The notes under the pieces: model-generated | Database searches by the model: none | The model's input: the letters and a program-made list of their open reading frames with translations, nothing else | Told to the model about the DNA's origin: nothing | Source of the DNA: Dialister hominis | GTDB lineage: Bacteria > Bacillota > Negativicutes > Veillonellales > Dialisteraceae | Length of the DNA: 64,000 nt | NCBI RefSeq assembly: GCF_007164725.1 | Contig: NZ_AP019697.1 | Location: 1,337,501 to 1,401,500 of the forward strand | Direction: 5' to 3' | Shown: one piece after another, positions 8,720 through 17,686 of the stretch | How positions within the stretch are numbered: the stretch's first letter is position 1 | How the letters are laid out: the number at the start of each line of letters is the position of its first letter | Made by a program: the position numbers and the translations under genes

Positions 8720-10276
8720 CTACCTCCGTTCAAATTTGGCTTCCATGCCAAACACGTTTTCGAAAAGTTCTTTTTCTTTATCAAATATCCATGTTTCCAG
8801 AGCTGTGTCCTCATCGCTCTCATATTCAATAAGAAGCGAATCACCTGTAATCCTTGCCGTGACATCCCTGAGCTTCTGCTTTCTGGACATGTCCATGGCA
8901 CGGACCAGACGGAAAATGGAAATAAGCTTCATGGCTGTCATCTTGGAATCATCCGGAAGCACGCGGAAGGGTTCATCCTCATCCGTCGGCTCGCCTTTAT
9001 GGTCGTAATAGACAATGCATGCCACAATATCCTTTTCCTTGTCGGAGATGCCGAATATATCTGTTCCGCGGATAATATTCCATGCCGAGGAAGAGGATCC
9101 GAGCAGATTGACATACTTGCCGATCTGGTAAAGGATGATGGCCATCCTCAGCAGAAATTCATCTCTTTCATTGAGGCCGTTGTACCTGTCAAAGGCTCTG
9201 ATGATTACATAGCTGTAAAGTTCCATCGCCTTGGCATGAGCCGGTTCATAGTAATACGATTCTGCAATCGATCTGGTGAGTTCAAGATTCTGCGCTCTCA
9301 TATATAGAAGCGCCGGATCCTTCACCTTCTGCGCGCCGTAGAACATGCAGCAGGCCTGAAGGAATGTCATGCCCATCATGACCGCATTTGTAGCGGGAAT
9401 ATTATCTAATATTTCCTTATATATATGGACTGTCGGACTGATGACAGCCGCGGTGGATTCACTGATGTGGTTCTTCTGCATCAGCATGGAAGTGGAGAGC
9501 CTTCCCGACTCTTCATAATATTTGTAGAAGGTTTCCGGTTTCACTTCCGCAATGCTCTGGCTGTCCAGCTCAAGATTCAGCTGCTTCCCTACGATCCTTG
9601 CTTCACGGCCTGAGAAAATAACTGTATCAATCTGATGATTTCTGACAAACATCCAGAGCGGTTCCATGATTGCATGGATGTATTCCCCGAGTGCTTCAGG
9701 GAAATACCTGGAATCCCTCTGATTCGTCTTGAATGTTTCCAGAAGGCGGAGAGTACCGATATGGACATTGTGCTGGAAGCAAAGCGCTCCATGTTCCCAT
9801 ACAGTAAGGCCTACGCAGCCCGAAGTAATATCCACGAACAGGAAATTCCTTCCCAGGCGCCCCTCCTGTTCCTTGTTGAATCTTCTCAATAAGTACTGCA
9901 GTGCGAAATGCTTGAAATATATTTCCTGCGGCATGTCGACAACCTGCACATTAAAACCCGTATTGACCCGGATCAGGTCAAGAATGGATCTTGCATTATC
10001 CGCCTCGCGGATGACTGCAGTCGCATAAACTGCATACACCTTCACCTGGTAATCCGATAAAAGCTGTTTCAAACCATTCAGCATACGGCATAATTTGCGT
10101 ATTGAATCAAAAGAAAGTTTCTTATGATTGAAAACTTCCTCACCGAAACTGGTGTCCTTGCGGACTGATTCAATGATGCGCATTTCATCCATGCTGGCAT
10201 ATTCCACAATTTTCATCGATACATTTGATGATCCAATGTGGATGATCCCGTAAACCAGCGTCTTTCGATCTGCCAT
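8720..10276 (-). CDS. Degenerate Ppx/GppA-HD family protein (likely pseudoenzyme)
   Basis: Protein of 518 aa with the overall layout of exopolyphosphatase/pppGpp phosphatase (ASKHA fold, about 1-310) plus an HD-like C-terminal domain (about 325-515). Key motifs are altered. The phosphate-1 loop DLGSNS is here IHIGSSNVS, losing the Asp. The phosphate-2 loop with GGGS is here VDITSGCVGL. The HD motif of the C-terminal domain is replaced by YQIGKY. Nearby family residues such as ATAVIREADN and GTLRLLETF remain. A catalytic role is therefore doubtful; a regulatory or binding role is inferred. Start at 10276 (MADRKT) has GGGGGATC upstream. It overlaps nothing and is followed two bases later by ppk1. 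Confidence 0.8.
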   Translation of the reverse strand: MADRKTLVYGIIHIGSSNVSMKIVEYASMDEMRIIESVRKDTSFGEEVFNHKKLSFDSIRKLCRMLNGLKQLLSDYQVKVYAVYATAVIREADNARSILDLIRVNTGFNVQVVDMPQEIYFKHFALQYLLRRFNKEQEGRLGRNFLFVDITSGCVGLTVWEHGALCFQHNVHIGTLRLLETFKTNQRDSRYFPEALGEYIHAIMEPLWMFVRNHQIDTVIFSGREARIVGKQLNLELDSQSIAEVKPETFYKYYEESGRLSTSMLMQKNHISESTAAVISPTVHIYKEILDNIPATNAVMMGMTFLQACCMFYGAQKVKDPALLYMRAQNLELTRSIAESYYYEPAHAKAMELYSYVIIRAFDRYNGLNERDEFLLRMAIILYQIGKYVNLLGSSSSAWNIIRGTDIFGISDKEKDIVACIVYYDHKGEPTDEDEPFRVLPDDSKMTAMKLISIFRLVRAMDMSRKQKLRDVTARITGDSLLIEYESDEDTALETWIFDKEKELFENVFGMEAKFERR

Positions 10277-10844
10277 AGAGATCCCCCGTTCCTTCAAATT
10301 AACTGACGTCAGCAGTACACATACAGCCTACACCATGCATGTAAAACATACGTAAAAATATACATATTTTCCAGGATATAAAGCATTCTTATCCTCTTCT
10401 GCCCTCCAGCAGATTCTTCATGATAAAATGCTTTTTCTGCTTCTTATACTATAAACAAATAGCCCGGATGCTTTTTAAGAAGGCAGGCGCAAAACATTTT
10501 GTTCATCTGCTCCTCCGCATCGGTTTATACTGCATTAAATCATTTATAATATATTATTTATTATTATATCCATTCTATAGTCAACTGTCGATGAGTGCAC
10601 TGCCTTATTTTTCTACGATTTTGCGTCTTATCAGTAGCGGGCCTATTGTATTTATCAAGAAAGTATAAAATCCCCCTCCCCCTTCATGATAAATGGTCTT
10701 ACCATGCCTCTCGTGATCCTTTTGTAAAAATCTTGTATATGGCAAGGCACATTCTTTGATTCAAGGCATATCTGTTGTAAAATAAATAAGAATGCAAGAA
10801 GTACGCGGCATGTATTCAGCCGCTTCGCTATAAAAGGAGATTTT
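10277..10844. other. Divergent promoter region between the two Ppx/GppA-like genes
   Basis: About 570 bp, AT-rich, between divergently read genes. A perfect palindrome TGACGTCA lies at about 10302-10309 close to the pseudo-Ppx start. A likely plus-strand promoter sits at 10756-10783. No additional ORF with a supported start was found, and no known riboswitch was recognised. Confidence 0.5.
10756..10783 (+). promoter_or_regulatory. Probable promoter of the intact Ppx/GppA gene
   Basis: TTGATT (10756-10761), 16-bp spacer and TAAAAT (10778-10783), about 60 bp upstream of the ATG. Confidence 0.55.
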
Positions 10845-12422
10845 ATGGACCGTATAGCTATTATTGATCTGGGTTCCAACTCTATCCGCTTCATCGTCAT
10901 GCAGATTGGAGAGCAGGGATCCTATAAACTCATTTATCAGGAAAAGAAATCCATCCGCCTTGCGGAAGGCATGACACAGGAGACGCGTCTCCTGACGGAA
11001 GAAGCACAGGAGCGTGCGCTGAAATGCCTGACTGTATATGCGCATATTATTGAAGTCCAGAAGGTAAAGAAGGTTCTGGCTGTCGCCACTGCTGCAGTAA
11101 GGAATGCTGTAAACGGTGCTTCCTTCCTGAAGCGTGTCCACATGACTACAGGCATTTCCATGACGATCATCAGCGGGCGCGCAGAAGCCGCCCTCGGTTT
11201 TTCCGGTGTCATCCACACGATCGACCGCAAGGATTTCCTCCTCTTCGATCTGGGCGGAGCCAGCGTGGAAATTTCTCTTGTCAAAAATAAAAAGCGCCTT
11301 CACTCCGTCAGCATTCCCTACGGTGCTGTTACATTAACGGAAATGTTCCAGTCCTCCGGGACGGTCTCCCAGTCAAAGCTTACTGAAATGAAAAAATTCA
11401 TTCAGGCCAAGCTCGATAAAATCACCTGGTTCCCTGACACGCCGCTTCCAGTCATAGGAGTCGGAGGAACTGTCAGAAACCTTGCGAAAGTCCACCAGAG
11501 AAGCACAGGGTATCCGCTTCCAAAACTGCATAATTACAACCTGCCTTCCGAAGATCTTTTTGAAATGGTAAAGGATATTACCTCCAAGACCTTCGAAGAG
11601 CGCCAGCGCATCAGCGGTCTTTCTTCCGAGCGCGCTGATATCATCATTGCAGGCGCCCTGACTGTTCAGGAAATCATCAGGAAAGCCAAGTCGTCTTATC
11701 TTACGATCTCCGGCTGCGGCCTTCGTGAAGGGCTCTTCTTCCATTACTATGATCCGATTTATGACAAGGACGGGGATAAGCGCCAGCATATGCTGATCAA
11801 TTCTGTCAAGAATTATCTCCATACGGTTACCGGGGAGTACGCATTCCATTCCCGTTATGTCACTGCCCTTGCCCTTTCCATGTTCGATCAGTGGAAGCAT
11901 GTCCACGGACTCAGCTCCCGTATGCGTACACTCCTGATGGCTGCAGGCTTCCTTCATGATGCGGGTTCCATGATCAACTATTACAACCATGCACGCCACA
12001 GCGCATACATTGCGGCCAATGCACACATTTTCGGCTGGTCCCAGAAGGAACAGGTCATGTGCTCTCTCCTCTGTGCTTTCCACCATGGATTCTCAGGGAA
12101 ATACACAAAAAATAATGAGGCTTCGAAGATCCTTTCTGAAGAGGAAATGCTCGACGTCAGAAAGGCAGCCCTCTTCCTGGCACTTGCCGAGGGACTCGAT
12201 GAAAGTCAGGAACAGTGCATTACCCAGGTCATCTGCACATCTGCTAAGGATGCCATGGATCTCCGTATTTACACAAGCAGGAATAACTTCGACGTACCGG
12301 CCCATGCAACAGGCCATCTTCTCCGCGAATTTGAAAAGGTCTTCCGCGTGCCCCTCCGTGTCCAGTGGTTCCCTGGAAGCAGGAATGCCAATAAGCTTGT
12401 CCAGACTGCGAGAAAACTGTAA
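10845..12422 (+). CDS. Exopolyphosphatase / pppGpp phosphatase (Ppx/GppA) with HD domain
   Basis: Protein of 525 aa. The phosphate-1 loop AIIDLGSNSIRFIV (residues 4-17) and phosphate-2 loop FDLGGASVEISLV (about 132-144) are intact, and AVATAAVRNAVNG plus IISGRAEAALGF match the catalytic groove. The C-terminal HD domain keeps GFLHDAGSMINYYNHARHSAYI. It should hydrolyse terminal phosphates of polyphosphate and/or convert pppGpp to ppGpp. Motifs cannot decide between Ppx and GppA. SD AAAAGGAG precedes the ATG. It is transcribed away from the pseudo-Ppx/ppk1 pair, giving synthesis and degradation genes at one locus. Confidence 0.9.
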   Translation: MDRIAIIDLGSNSIRFIVMQIGEQGSYKLIYQEKKSIRLAEGMTQETRLLTEEAQERALKCLTVYAHIIEVQKVKKVLAVATAAVRNAVNGASFLKRVHMTTGISMTIISGRAEAALGFSGVIHTIDRKDFLLFDLGGASVEISLVKNKKRLHSVSIPYGAVTLTEMFQSSGTVSQSKLTEMKKFIQAKLDKITWFPDTPLPVIGVGGTVRNLAKVHQRSTGYPLPKLHNYNLPSEDLFEMVKDITSKTFEERQRISGLSSERADIIIAGALTVQEIIRKAKSSYLTISGCGLREGLFFHYYDPIYDKDGDKRQHMLINSVKNYLHTVTGEYAFHSRYVTALALSMFDQWKHVHGLSSRMRTLLMAAGFLHDAGSMINYYNHARHSAYIAANAHIFGWSQKEQVMCSLLCAFHHGFSGKYTKNNEASKILSEEEMLDVRKAALFLALAEGLDESQEQCITQVICTSAKDAMDLRIYTSRNNFDVPAHATGHLLREFEKVFRVPLRVQWFPGSRNANKLVQTARKL

Positions 12423-12424
12423 TT

Positions 12425-12453
12425 TTTACATTCCGGATGAATTATGGTATACT
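12425..12453 (+). promoter_or_regulatory. Promoter of queF
   Basis: TTTACA (12425-12430), 17-bp spacer and TATACT (12448-12453), starting just after the ppx-like stop and 37 bp before the queF ATG. Confidence 0.7.
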
Positions 12454-12489
12454 TAGCAAATATAGAAATTTATTTATTTGAGGTGAACA

Positions 12490-12981
12490 ATGAGCCAGAG
12501 AGATGATTTAGACAAGCTCAACCAGCTTGGAAATAAAAACACGAAGTATTCCTATGACTATGACCCGAGCCTTCTCGAGAAGATAGAGAACAAGCATCAG
12601 GACAACGATTATTTCATCAAATTCAACTGTCCTGAATTTACGAGCCTCTGCCCGAAGACAGGCCAGCCGGATTTCGCTACGATTTACATTTCCTATATTC
12701 CTGATAAATACATGGTGGAAAGCAAATCACTGAAGCTCTATCTTTTCAGCTACAGAAACCATGGCGACTTCCATGAAGACTGTGTCAATCAGATCATGAT
12801 CGACCTGATCCGCCTGCTTCGCCCGCGTTATATCGAGGTATGGGGCAAGTTCCTGCCAAGAGGCGGCCTCTCCATCGATCCATTCTGCAACTATGGCATT
12901 CTCGGAACGGAATGGAAGGACTTCGCACGTTACCGCCTGCTGCACCATGATCTGAATCCGGAACGCATCGACAACCGTTAA
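12490..12981 (+). CDS. queF: NADPH-dependent 7-cyano-7-deazaguanine reductase
   Basis: Protein of 163 aa reducing preQ0 to preQ1 in queuosine biosynthesis (tunnel fold, short YkvM type). The catalytic Cys lies in [13 protein letters not shown] (about residue 54), the substrate-binding Glu in [20 protein letters not shown] (about 77-96), which also holds the conserved Asp-Phe-His. The C-terminal [10 protein letters not shown] is typical. Start has GAGGTG upstream. No other queuosine genes are in the window, and the leader is too short for a preQ1 riboswitch to be claimed. Confidence 0.95.
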   Translation: MSQRDDLDKLNQLGNKNTKYSYDYDPSLLEKIENKHQDNDYFIKFNCPEFTSLCPKTGQPDFATIYISYIPDKYMVESKSLKLYLFSYRNHGDFHEDCVNQIMIDLIRLLRPRYIEVWGKFLPRGGLSIDPFCNYGILGTEWKDFARYRLLHHDLNPERIDNR

Positions 12982-12987
12982 AAAGGC

Positions 12988-13018
12988 AAAAAAGGGCATC
13001 CCGATGGGATGCCTTTTT
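12988..13018. terminator. Bidirectional terminator between queF and ecfT
   Basis: Stem GGGCATCCC/GGGATGCC with A-run on one side and T-run on the other, serving the convergent genes. Confidence 0.85.
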
Positions 13019-13035
13019 AGTGTTTATAACCTTTT

Positions 13036-13719
13036 TTATGCGCCGAGTTTCAGCCTTGCATATATCACGCCGGCAGTAATGAGGACGATGAGGATCATCA
13101 TAAGATAGTCTGTTCCTTTGGGCGCCACACTTTCCATGAAGGTTCTGTTCGATCCGCCGAATCCGCGAAGTTCCAGCGAAAGCGCCATGGTCTCGCTTCT
13201 TCCGAGGGAGCGGAGCATCAAAGGACGGATAATGGACATGTATCTTTTAATCTGCTTGAAGAAATTTCCTTTGACAGAAATCCCGCGGCATGCCTGCGCT
13301 TCTGCAACGGCCCTGTTTTCATCCACAAAGTCAGGAATGAAACGAAGTCCGGCCGTAAACATGAACGCATATTCATAAGGCACCTTCATCTGCTGCACCA
13401 TGGCCGCCGTCAGATCCTGCAGGCGGACAGTGCCAAGAAGGTAAATGAAGATAATCGTCATGCCCAGCATCCGCAAGGCAGCTACGACAGATTCCACATT
13501 GGAACCGCCCCCGATTTTCTCGATGAGTCCAAGAAATGCGGCAAATACCGTAAGCATAACGAGAGCTTTGATGCTTCTGAAGAGTTCTCCTGAGACAAGA
13601 AGAATCAGGATTTCAAAAAGGCAGAGAAGAAGAAGGCTTTCAGGCTTCTGGAGAACGATCGCCCAGACGGCTGTTCCCAGTGTCAGTATTATTTTCGTCA
13701 GCGGAACAAGATTTCTCAT
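13036..13719 (-). CDS. ecfT: ECF transporter transmembrane coupling protein EcfT
   Basis: Protein of 227 aa with about five hydrophobic segments. EcfT links the S-component to the two ATPases. Its two coupling-helix signatures with the family A-R-G pattern are visible as EAQACRGISVKG (about residues 140-151) and ALSLELRGFGG (about 178-188). The ATG overlaps the TGA of the upstream ATPase gene by four bases. It is the last gene of the Trp T-box operon, implying a module dedicated to tryptophan uptake rather than a shared group II module. Confidence 0.88.
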   Translation of the reverse strand: MRNLVPLTKIILTLGTAVWAIVLQKPESLLLLCLFEILILLVSGELFRSIKALVMLTVFAAFLGLIEKIGGGSNVESVVAALRMLGMTIIFIYLLGTVRLQDLTAAMVQQMKVPYEYAFMFTAGLRFIPDFVDENRAVAEAQACRGISVKGNFFKQIKRYMSIIRPLMLRSLGRSETMALSLELRGFGGSNRTFMESVAPKGTDYLMMILIVLITAGVIYARLKLGA

Positions 13720-14534
13720 AAAGCTCCCTCTCCTTTCAAAGCGATAAATGTCCTGCAGAAGCTGTCCATATCACGGCAGTAAGGTGCACCTGGCAGTTTC
13801 CTTCCCAAAAGGACGGATGCCGGGTAAAGAAGCCCCCAGTCTTCCGGACGGTTCTTTGCGGAGAATAGTTCTTCCGGCCTGCCGTCAAAGGCAACTTTAT
13901 GGGATGCGATAACGATGACTCTCGTGCAGTCGCGGGCTACGATATCCATATCATGCGTGACAAGGATGATTGTAATTCCCCTCTGCTGCAGGCTCTCCAT
14001 TAGACGCATCAGCATTTTCTTTTCATGCCCGTCCTGCCCGCTTGTCGGTTCATCGAGGATCAGATACTCAGTATCCATGGCCAGGGCAGATGCGATGGCG
14101 ACACGCTGCTGATCGCCGCGGGAAAGGGTCCTCGGATATGCTTCCGCAAGAGCTGTCGTGTCCGTTTCCATCATGGCTTTTTCAACCATGCGGTTGAGCT
14201 CCTCGCCCCGTTTCCCCTGATGATACGGTCCCAATGCAATTTCCTCGCGGACAGTCGGCATGAACATCTGCCTGTCCGGCTGCTGGAATACATAACCGAT
14301 GAATCGGCTTCTTTCTGATGCCTCTTCCTTTGTTATATCTTTTCCTTCGTAAAGCACTCGTCCTTCCGTCGGTTTTTCAAGCCCGGTCAGAAGGCGGGTG
14401 ATTGTCGTCTTGCCGCTTCCGTTCCTGCCCGTGATGGCAATGAATTCGCCTTTCCCGAATTTCAGGGATGTGTCTGAAAGAACGACCGGCATATTCTTCG
14501 CATATCTGAATGTTACATGATCAAATTCAAGCAT
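13716..14534 (-). CDS. ecfA: ECF transporter ATP-binding protein (EcfA)
   Basis: Protein of 272 aa. Walker A is GRNGSGKTT (about residues 33-41), the Q-loop region is FQQPDRQMFMP, the ABC signature variant is LSRGDQQRVAIA, and Walker B is YLILDEPTSGQD. The signature LSRGDQ differs by one residue from LSGGQ. The start at 14534 (MLEFDHV) is chosen over upstream codons because GAAGGAGG lies eight bases before it. It overlaps the end of the fused S-component/ATPase gene by eight bases. Together with that protein's ATPase half it should form the ATPase pair. Confidence 0.9.
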   Translation of the reverse strand: MLEFDHVTFRYAKNMPVVLSDTSLKFGKGEFIAITGRNGSGKTTITRLLTGLEKPTEGRVLYEGKDITKEEASERSRFIGYVFQQPDRQMFMPTVREEIALGPYHQGKRGEELNRMVEKAMMETDTTALAEAYPRTLSRGDQQRVAIASALAMDTEYLILDEPTSGQDGHEKKMLMRLMESLQQRGITIILVTHDMDIVARDCTRVIVIASHKVAFDGRPEELFSAKNRPEDWGLLYPASVLLGRKLPGAPYCRDMDSFCRTFIALKGEGAL

Positions 14535-16011
14535 TGTCCCGGCCTCCTTCAAACGAATGGATGATAGATTCCTTGGCTGCCTCTACATTCAGAAAAGGAT
14601 TCTTGAATGTGAAGCCATGTTCTTCAAGTTCGAGCTGCGCTCTGTACATATCCGGAATCGCCTCTTCATAGACATGGCTCTTTCTCATGAAGCGCATGAC
14701 TTTTTCCGGATCCCCGGAGCTGATGATTTCGCCCTGATCCATCAGAACGAACTCTGTTGCGTAAGGAAGAGCCGCTTCGAGATGATGCTCAGCGACAATA
14801 ACGGTCAAGCCTTCTTTCTGGTTCAGTTCTCCGACCATTTCATAGAACTCGCGGATTCCTTCCGGATCCAAGGCCGATGTCGGTTCGTCGAATACAAGAA
14901 CCTGCGGTTCTTCTGCAAGGACAGCTGCTGCCACGAGTCTCTGGCACTGTCCGCCAGAAAGTGTGGCTACCTTTCTGTCTTCAAGTCCTGTCAGATGGAC
15001 TTTTGCCAGGGCCTCTTCTGAACGGCGGCGGATTTCCTCAGGCGGGAAGCCATGGTTTTCCAGCGTAAATGCCATTTCCTCCCCGACAGTCAAAGTAACG
15101 ATCTGCGCTTTGTAATCGGCAAGAATGACGCCGATGGAAGAAGCAAGGTCGGCAATCGTGTGCTGTGTGACGGCCTTGCCGTCTGTATAAACCATTCCCT
15201 GCATCGTTCCGCCGTAGTAATGAGGAATGGCGCCTGCCATGGACATGAGAAGTGTCGTCTTCCCTGCTCCGTTAGGTCCTGTAACTACAATGAAATCTCC
15301 CTTCTGTACTGTCATGGATACATCCTTCAGTGCCGGCTCTTTTGAGAAAGGATATGTGTAAGTCAGATGCTCTACACTGATGACGCCTTCATTTTCCTGC
15401 TTCAGGATTATTTTGCTGTGATCGCTGTCTTCTACATCCGATTCCGCCATATAGTGCATCGTCTTGAAAAGGCGGAGCGCCGGGAAGTAAAGGAATGGTG
15501 TAATGATTCCGTTGCCTACGCCGACCAGAAGCACCATCGGAAGCATACCGTATACATATACGCTCATAGGAAGCCCCATGACAAGTGTCAGAATCGATAC
15601 GAAGACGAAGCCCGAAACCAGTGTCGTCACAAAGCCTGCAAGTGCCGGGCGGAGTGAAAACTTTCCAATGCGGATCGGAGGCACGGAGTGGGCAAAGAAT
15701 CCTGCCACATAAGCGCCAAAGAATTCAGAAGCAAAATCTCCGTACGGAAAAGCGGATTTACTGGTAAATACCTCCATCAGAGCTGCCACCATACAAATCC
15801 CCAGACATTTTTTGTAATCCGGTTTCGTCAGAAGAATCGCAACGACATAGGTCGCAATCATCCAGTTTGGCGTAAAGCCGGCTACAGATGGGGAAACCAA
15901 GTGCAGCAGCATACCGATTGCCAGCATCAGCGTAGAGATCGTCAGCCAGCGGAAACGTCCCCCTCTCGCCTTGGTAAAGACAAGCTTGGATACATCCTTC
16001 ATCGCTTCCAT
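14527..16011 (-). CDS. Fused ECF S-component (TrpP-like) and ATPase
   Basis: Protein of 494 aa. Residues about 1-195 are a multi-pass membrane domain resembling the TrpP tryptophan S-component family (WLTISTLMLAIGMLLHLVSP near the start, LTKPDYKKCLGICMVAALME later). Residues about 210-455 are an ABC ATPase with Walker A GPNGAGKTT, signature LSGGQCQRL and Walker B VLVFDEPTSALDPEG. S-components and ATPases are normally separate polypeptides, so this is a fusion. The start at 16011 follows GGAGGGAG. Expression is governed by an upstream T-box with a UGG specifier, which independently points to tryptophan as substrate. First gene of the operon. Confidence 0.88.
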   Translation of the reverse strand: MEAMKDVSKLVFTKARGGRFRWLTISTLMLAIGMLLHLVSPSVAGFTPNWMIATYVVAILLTKPDYKKCLGICMVAALMEVFTSKSAFPYGDFASEFFGAYVAGFFAHSVPPIRIGKFSLRPALAGFVTTLVSGFVFVSILTLVMGLPMSVYVYGMLPMVLLVGVGNGIITPFLYFPALRLFKTMHYMAESDVEDSDHSKIILKQENEGVISVEHLTYTYPFSKEPALKDVSMTVQKGDFIVVTGPNGAGKTTLLMSMAGAIPHYYGGTMQGMVYTDGKAVTQHTIADLASSIGVILADYKAQIVTLTVGEEMAFTLENHGFPPEEIRRRSEEALAKVHLTGLEDRKVATLSGGQCQRLVAAAVLAEEPQVLVFDEPTSALDPEGIREFYEMVGELNQKEGLTVIVAEHHLEAALPYATEFVLMDQGEIISSGDPEKVMRFMRKSHVYEEAIPDMYRAQLELEEHGFTFKNPFLNVEAAKESIIHSFEGGRDNA

Positions 16012-16038
16012 AATATTTTCTCCCTCCGCTGTAATCAA

Positions 16039-16304
16039 TAAAAAAACCTTTCTTCCAATTGCCGAAACGGCAAAGGGACGAAAGGAAATAATTCCGCGGT
16101 ACCACCCTTGTTGGCCAAAAGGCCCAACTCAGTGCATATGCATCTTCTGTAACGGAGAAATCCGGCGGCGCCTACCCCAATCATGGCTCAGACCGCACCT
16201 CACAGGCCCATTCGTATGACTTCGCGTACCGGACTTGCACTCGACGCCGGCTCCCTGAAACGATTCCATCATAGTACTCTTCCTGATCACAGGTTCTTTC
16301 TATT
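16039..16304 (-). promoter_or_regulatory. T-box riboswitch, tryptophan (UGG) specifier
   Basis: Minus-strand leader of about 265 nt. Stem I is seen with the AGTA loop-E motif (after AGGAAG), the distal AGGGAGCCGG/GTCCGG region and the specifier loop CGAATGGG. The specifier TGG is at 16208-16210 and is followed by a purine. The T-box sequence GGGTGGTACCGCGG and its partner form the antiterminator (16075-16107). A competing terminator with a T7 run ends at 16039. K-turn bases TGA flank the lower helix on both sides. Uncharged tRNA-Trp should permit read-through into the ECF operon. Confidence 0.93.
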
Positions 16305-16310
16305 AAACGA

Positions 16311-16339
16311 ATTATAGCATTCACAATTCGCACTGTCAA
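16311..16339 (-). promoter_or_regulatory. Promoter of the Trp T-box ECF operon
   Basis: Minus-strand TTGACA (16334-16339), 17-bp spacer and TATAAT (16311-16316). Confidence 0.85.
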
Positions 16340-16392
16340 AGAAATTTTCCAAACACTTTGGGACAGAAATCAGCAATTCGACTCTTTCCATT

Positions 16393-16423
16393 AAAAGGAG
16401 CCCTGCTGCCGCAGGACTCCTTT
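16393..16423 (-). terminator. Terminator after nitroreductase gene
   Basis: Minus-strand stem AAAGGAGTCCTGC/GCAGGGCTCCTTTT, immediately after the stop codon region. Confidence 0.85.
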
Positions 16424-16427
16424 CCCA

Positions 16428-16922
16428 TTATTTGATTTCGTGAATTTTTGACGGATCGAATCTGTCGTGCGCTTTAGGCTCTCTTGCAGGGTACCCATAG
16501 GCAAAAATAGCAAACGGCCGGACTGAATCGGGAAGATTCAGGATTTCACTCACTGCATCCATCCTGTCTTTGAACGGAGAGACGCCAAGCCATACGCCGC
16601 CCAAGCCAACATCTCCCGCTGCCAGCCACATATTCCCCATAGCAAGGCTCACATCGTAATCGGAAACCTGCGGCCATTCGCACTCATTCCGGACAGCAGC
16701 TGCAATCGCTATAGGTGCCCTTGCGGCAGGCCCTGCATAAGGGCTGATCTTGGAGAGTTTTTCCAGGATATCCCGGTTCGTGATGACGTAGAATTCCCAT
16801 GGCTGCTGATTGCCTGCCGACGGCGCCTGCATGGCAGCTTTCAGGAGATACTCTGTTTTCTCTGCCTCAACCGGCTGATCCAGATAACGCCTGATACTGG
16901 TCCTTTTAAAAATCTGATCCAT
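16428..16922 (-). CDS. Nitroreductase family FMN-dependent oxidoreductase
   Basis: Protein of 164 aa of the short nitroreductase family. The N-terminal FMN-phosphate motif is KRTSIRRYLDQPV, followed by APSAGNQQPWEFYVI (about residues 34-48), which contacts flavin, and the later AAGDVGLGGVWLGVSP. These enzymes use NAD(P)H to reduce nitro compounds, quinones or flavins, usually as homodimers. Substrate cannot be predicted. SD AAGGGGT precedes ATG 16922. Monocistronic. Confidence 0.9.
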   Translation of the reverse strand: MDQIFKRTSIRRYLDQPVEAEKTEYLLKAAMQAPSAGNQQPWEFYVITNRDILEKLSKISPYAGPAARAPIAIAAAVRNECEWPQVSDYDVSLAMGNMWLAAGDVGLGGVWLGVSPFKDRMDAVSEILNLPDSVRPFAIFAYGYPAREPKAHDRFDPSKIHEIK

Positions 16923-17237
16923 TTTTTACCCCTTCCATAAAAATTTATTCAAAACACAGATTTTGTAATTTCTAATCTTATATAAGTATAGCAAACTATG
17001 ATTTTTACGACAAATACTTCGTTTTATTCATTATGTCTTGCGCTTTCCTCAACTTCTAAACCAATGATTAATTGGAGCAAAAATTTCAATAAAAATAATA
17101 TCATGCAGTATAAAAATTACCAATTTTACTTTTATATTTTCTTGTGTTCTAATTAAGTTAGAAGAGGGGAAATACGGCATAGTCCGCAGTGTGAGTCAAA
17201 TCATTTTCATTATATTTTGTAAGAGTAGGTGATTGAT
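16923..17237. other. Intergenic region with first usp promoter
   Basis: About 315 bp, strongly AT-rich, between the divergent nitroreductase and usp genes. It contains the shared-type usp promoter at 17125-17153 and an 85-base leader. No other gene was seen. Confidence 0.6.
17125..17153 (+). promoter_or_regulatory. Shared-type usp promoter, copy 1
   Basis: TTTACT (17125-17130) inside TTTTACTTTT, exactly 17 bp, then TCTAAT (17148-17153). Upstream is an A-rich TATAAAAATTA block. The same arrangement recurs at 18265 and 18890. Confidence 0.75.
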
Positions 17238-17666
17238 ATGGAATTCAAAAAAATCCTTATTCCGGTTGATGGTTCCGATCCATCCATGAACGCATTCCAT
17301 TGTGCACTGGATCTGGCAAAAGCACACAAGACAGAAATGATTCTGCTCTATGTCATCGATGCCAATGAAATGTTCTATGCAACCAATCAGGTCATGCTGT
17401 CTGGCGAATTCTTCGAAACCATGAAGGGTGTAGGCACCAAACTGATTGAAAAACTGGTGAGCGAGATTCCTGAAGATGTTCCCCACAAATCCATCTGTGT
17501 CGTAGGCATTCCTGGTGAAACAGCATCGGATATTGCCAAGTCAGAAGAAGTGGACCTCATCGTCATGGGCAACAGCGGCAAGGGCGCATTCAATGCTTTC
17601 GTCACAGGCAGTGTCAGCCAGTACGTCATCCACCACGTAGAATGCCCGGTTCTGATTGTCAAGTAA
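17238..17666 (+). CDS. Universal stress protein A family, copy 1
   Basis: Protein of 142 aa, a single Usp domain. It begins MEFKKILIPVDGSDPSMNAF; the ATP-binding signature G-x2-G-x9-G-S is present as MGNSGKGAF...TGSVS near residues 110-127, placing it in the nucleotide-binding class. The hydrophobic C-terminus CPVLIVK is standard. ATG 17238 is chosen because the other copies align there; a GTG at 17229 is in frame. First of five tandem paralogues. Usp proteins support survival under starvation or stress; the exact role is unknown. Confidence 0.92.
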   Translation: MEFKKILIPVDGSDPSMNAFHCALDLAKAHKTEMILLYVIDANEMFYATNQVMLSGEFFETMKGVGTKLIEKLVSEIPEDVPHKSICVVGIPGETASDIAKSEEVDLIVMGNSGKGAFNAFVTGSVSQYVIHHVECPVLIVK

Positions 17667-17686
17667 TCAGAGTTTACAAAAGAATC

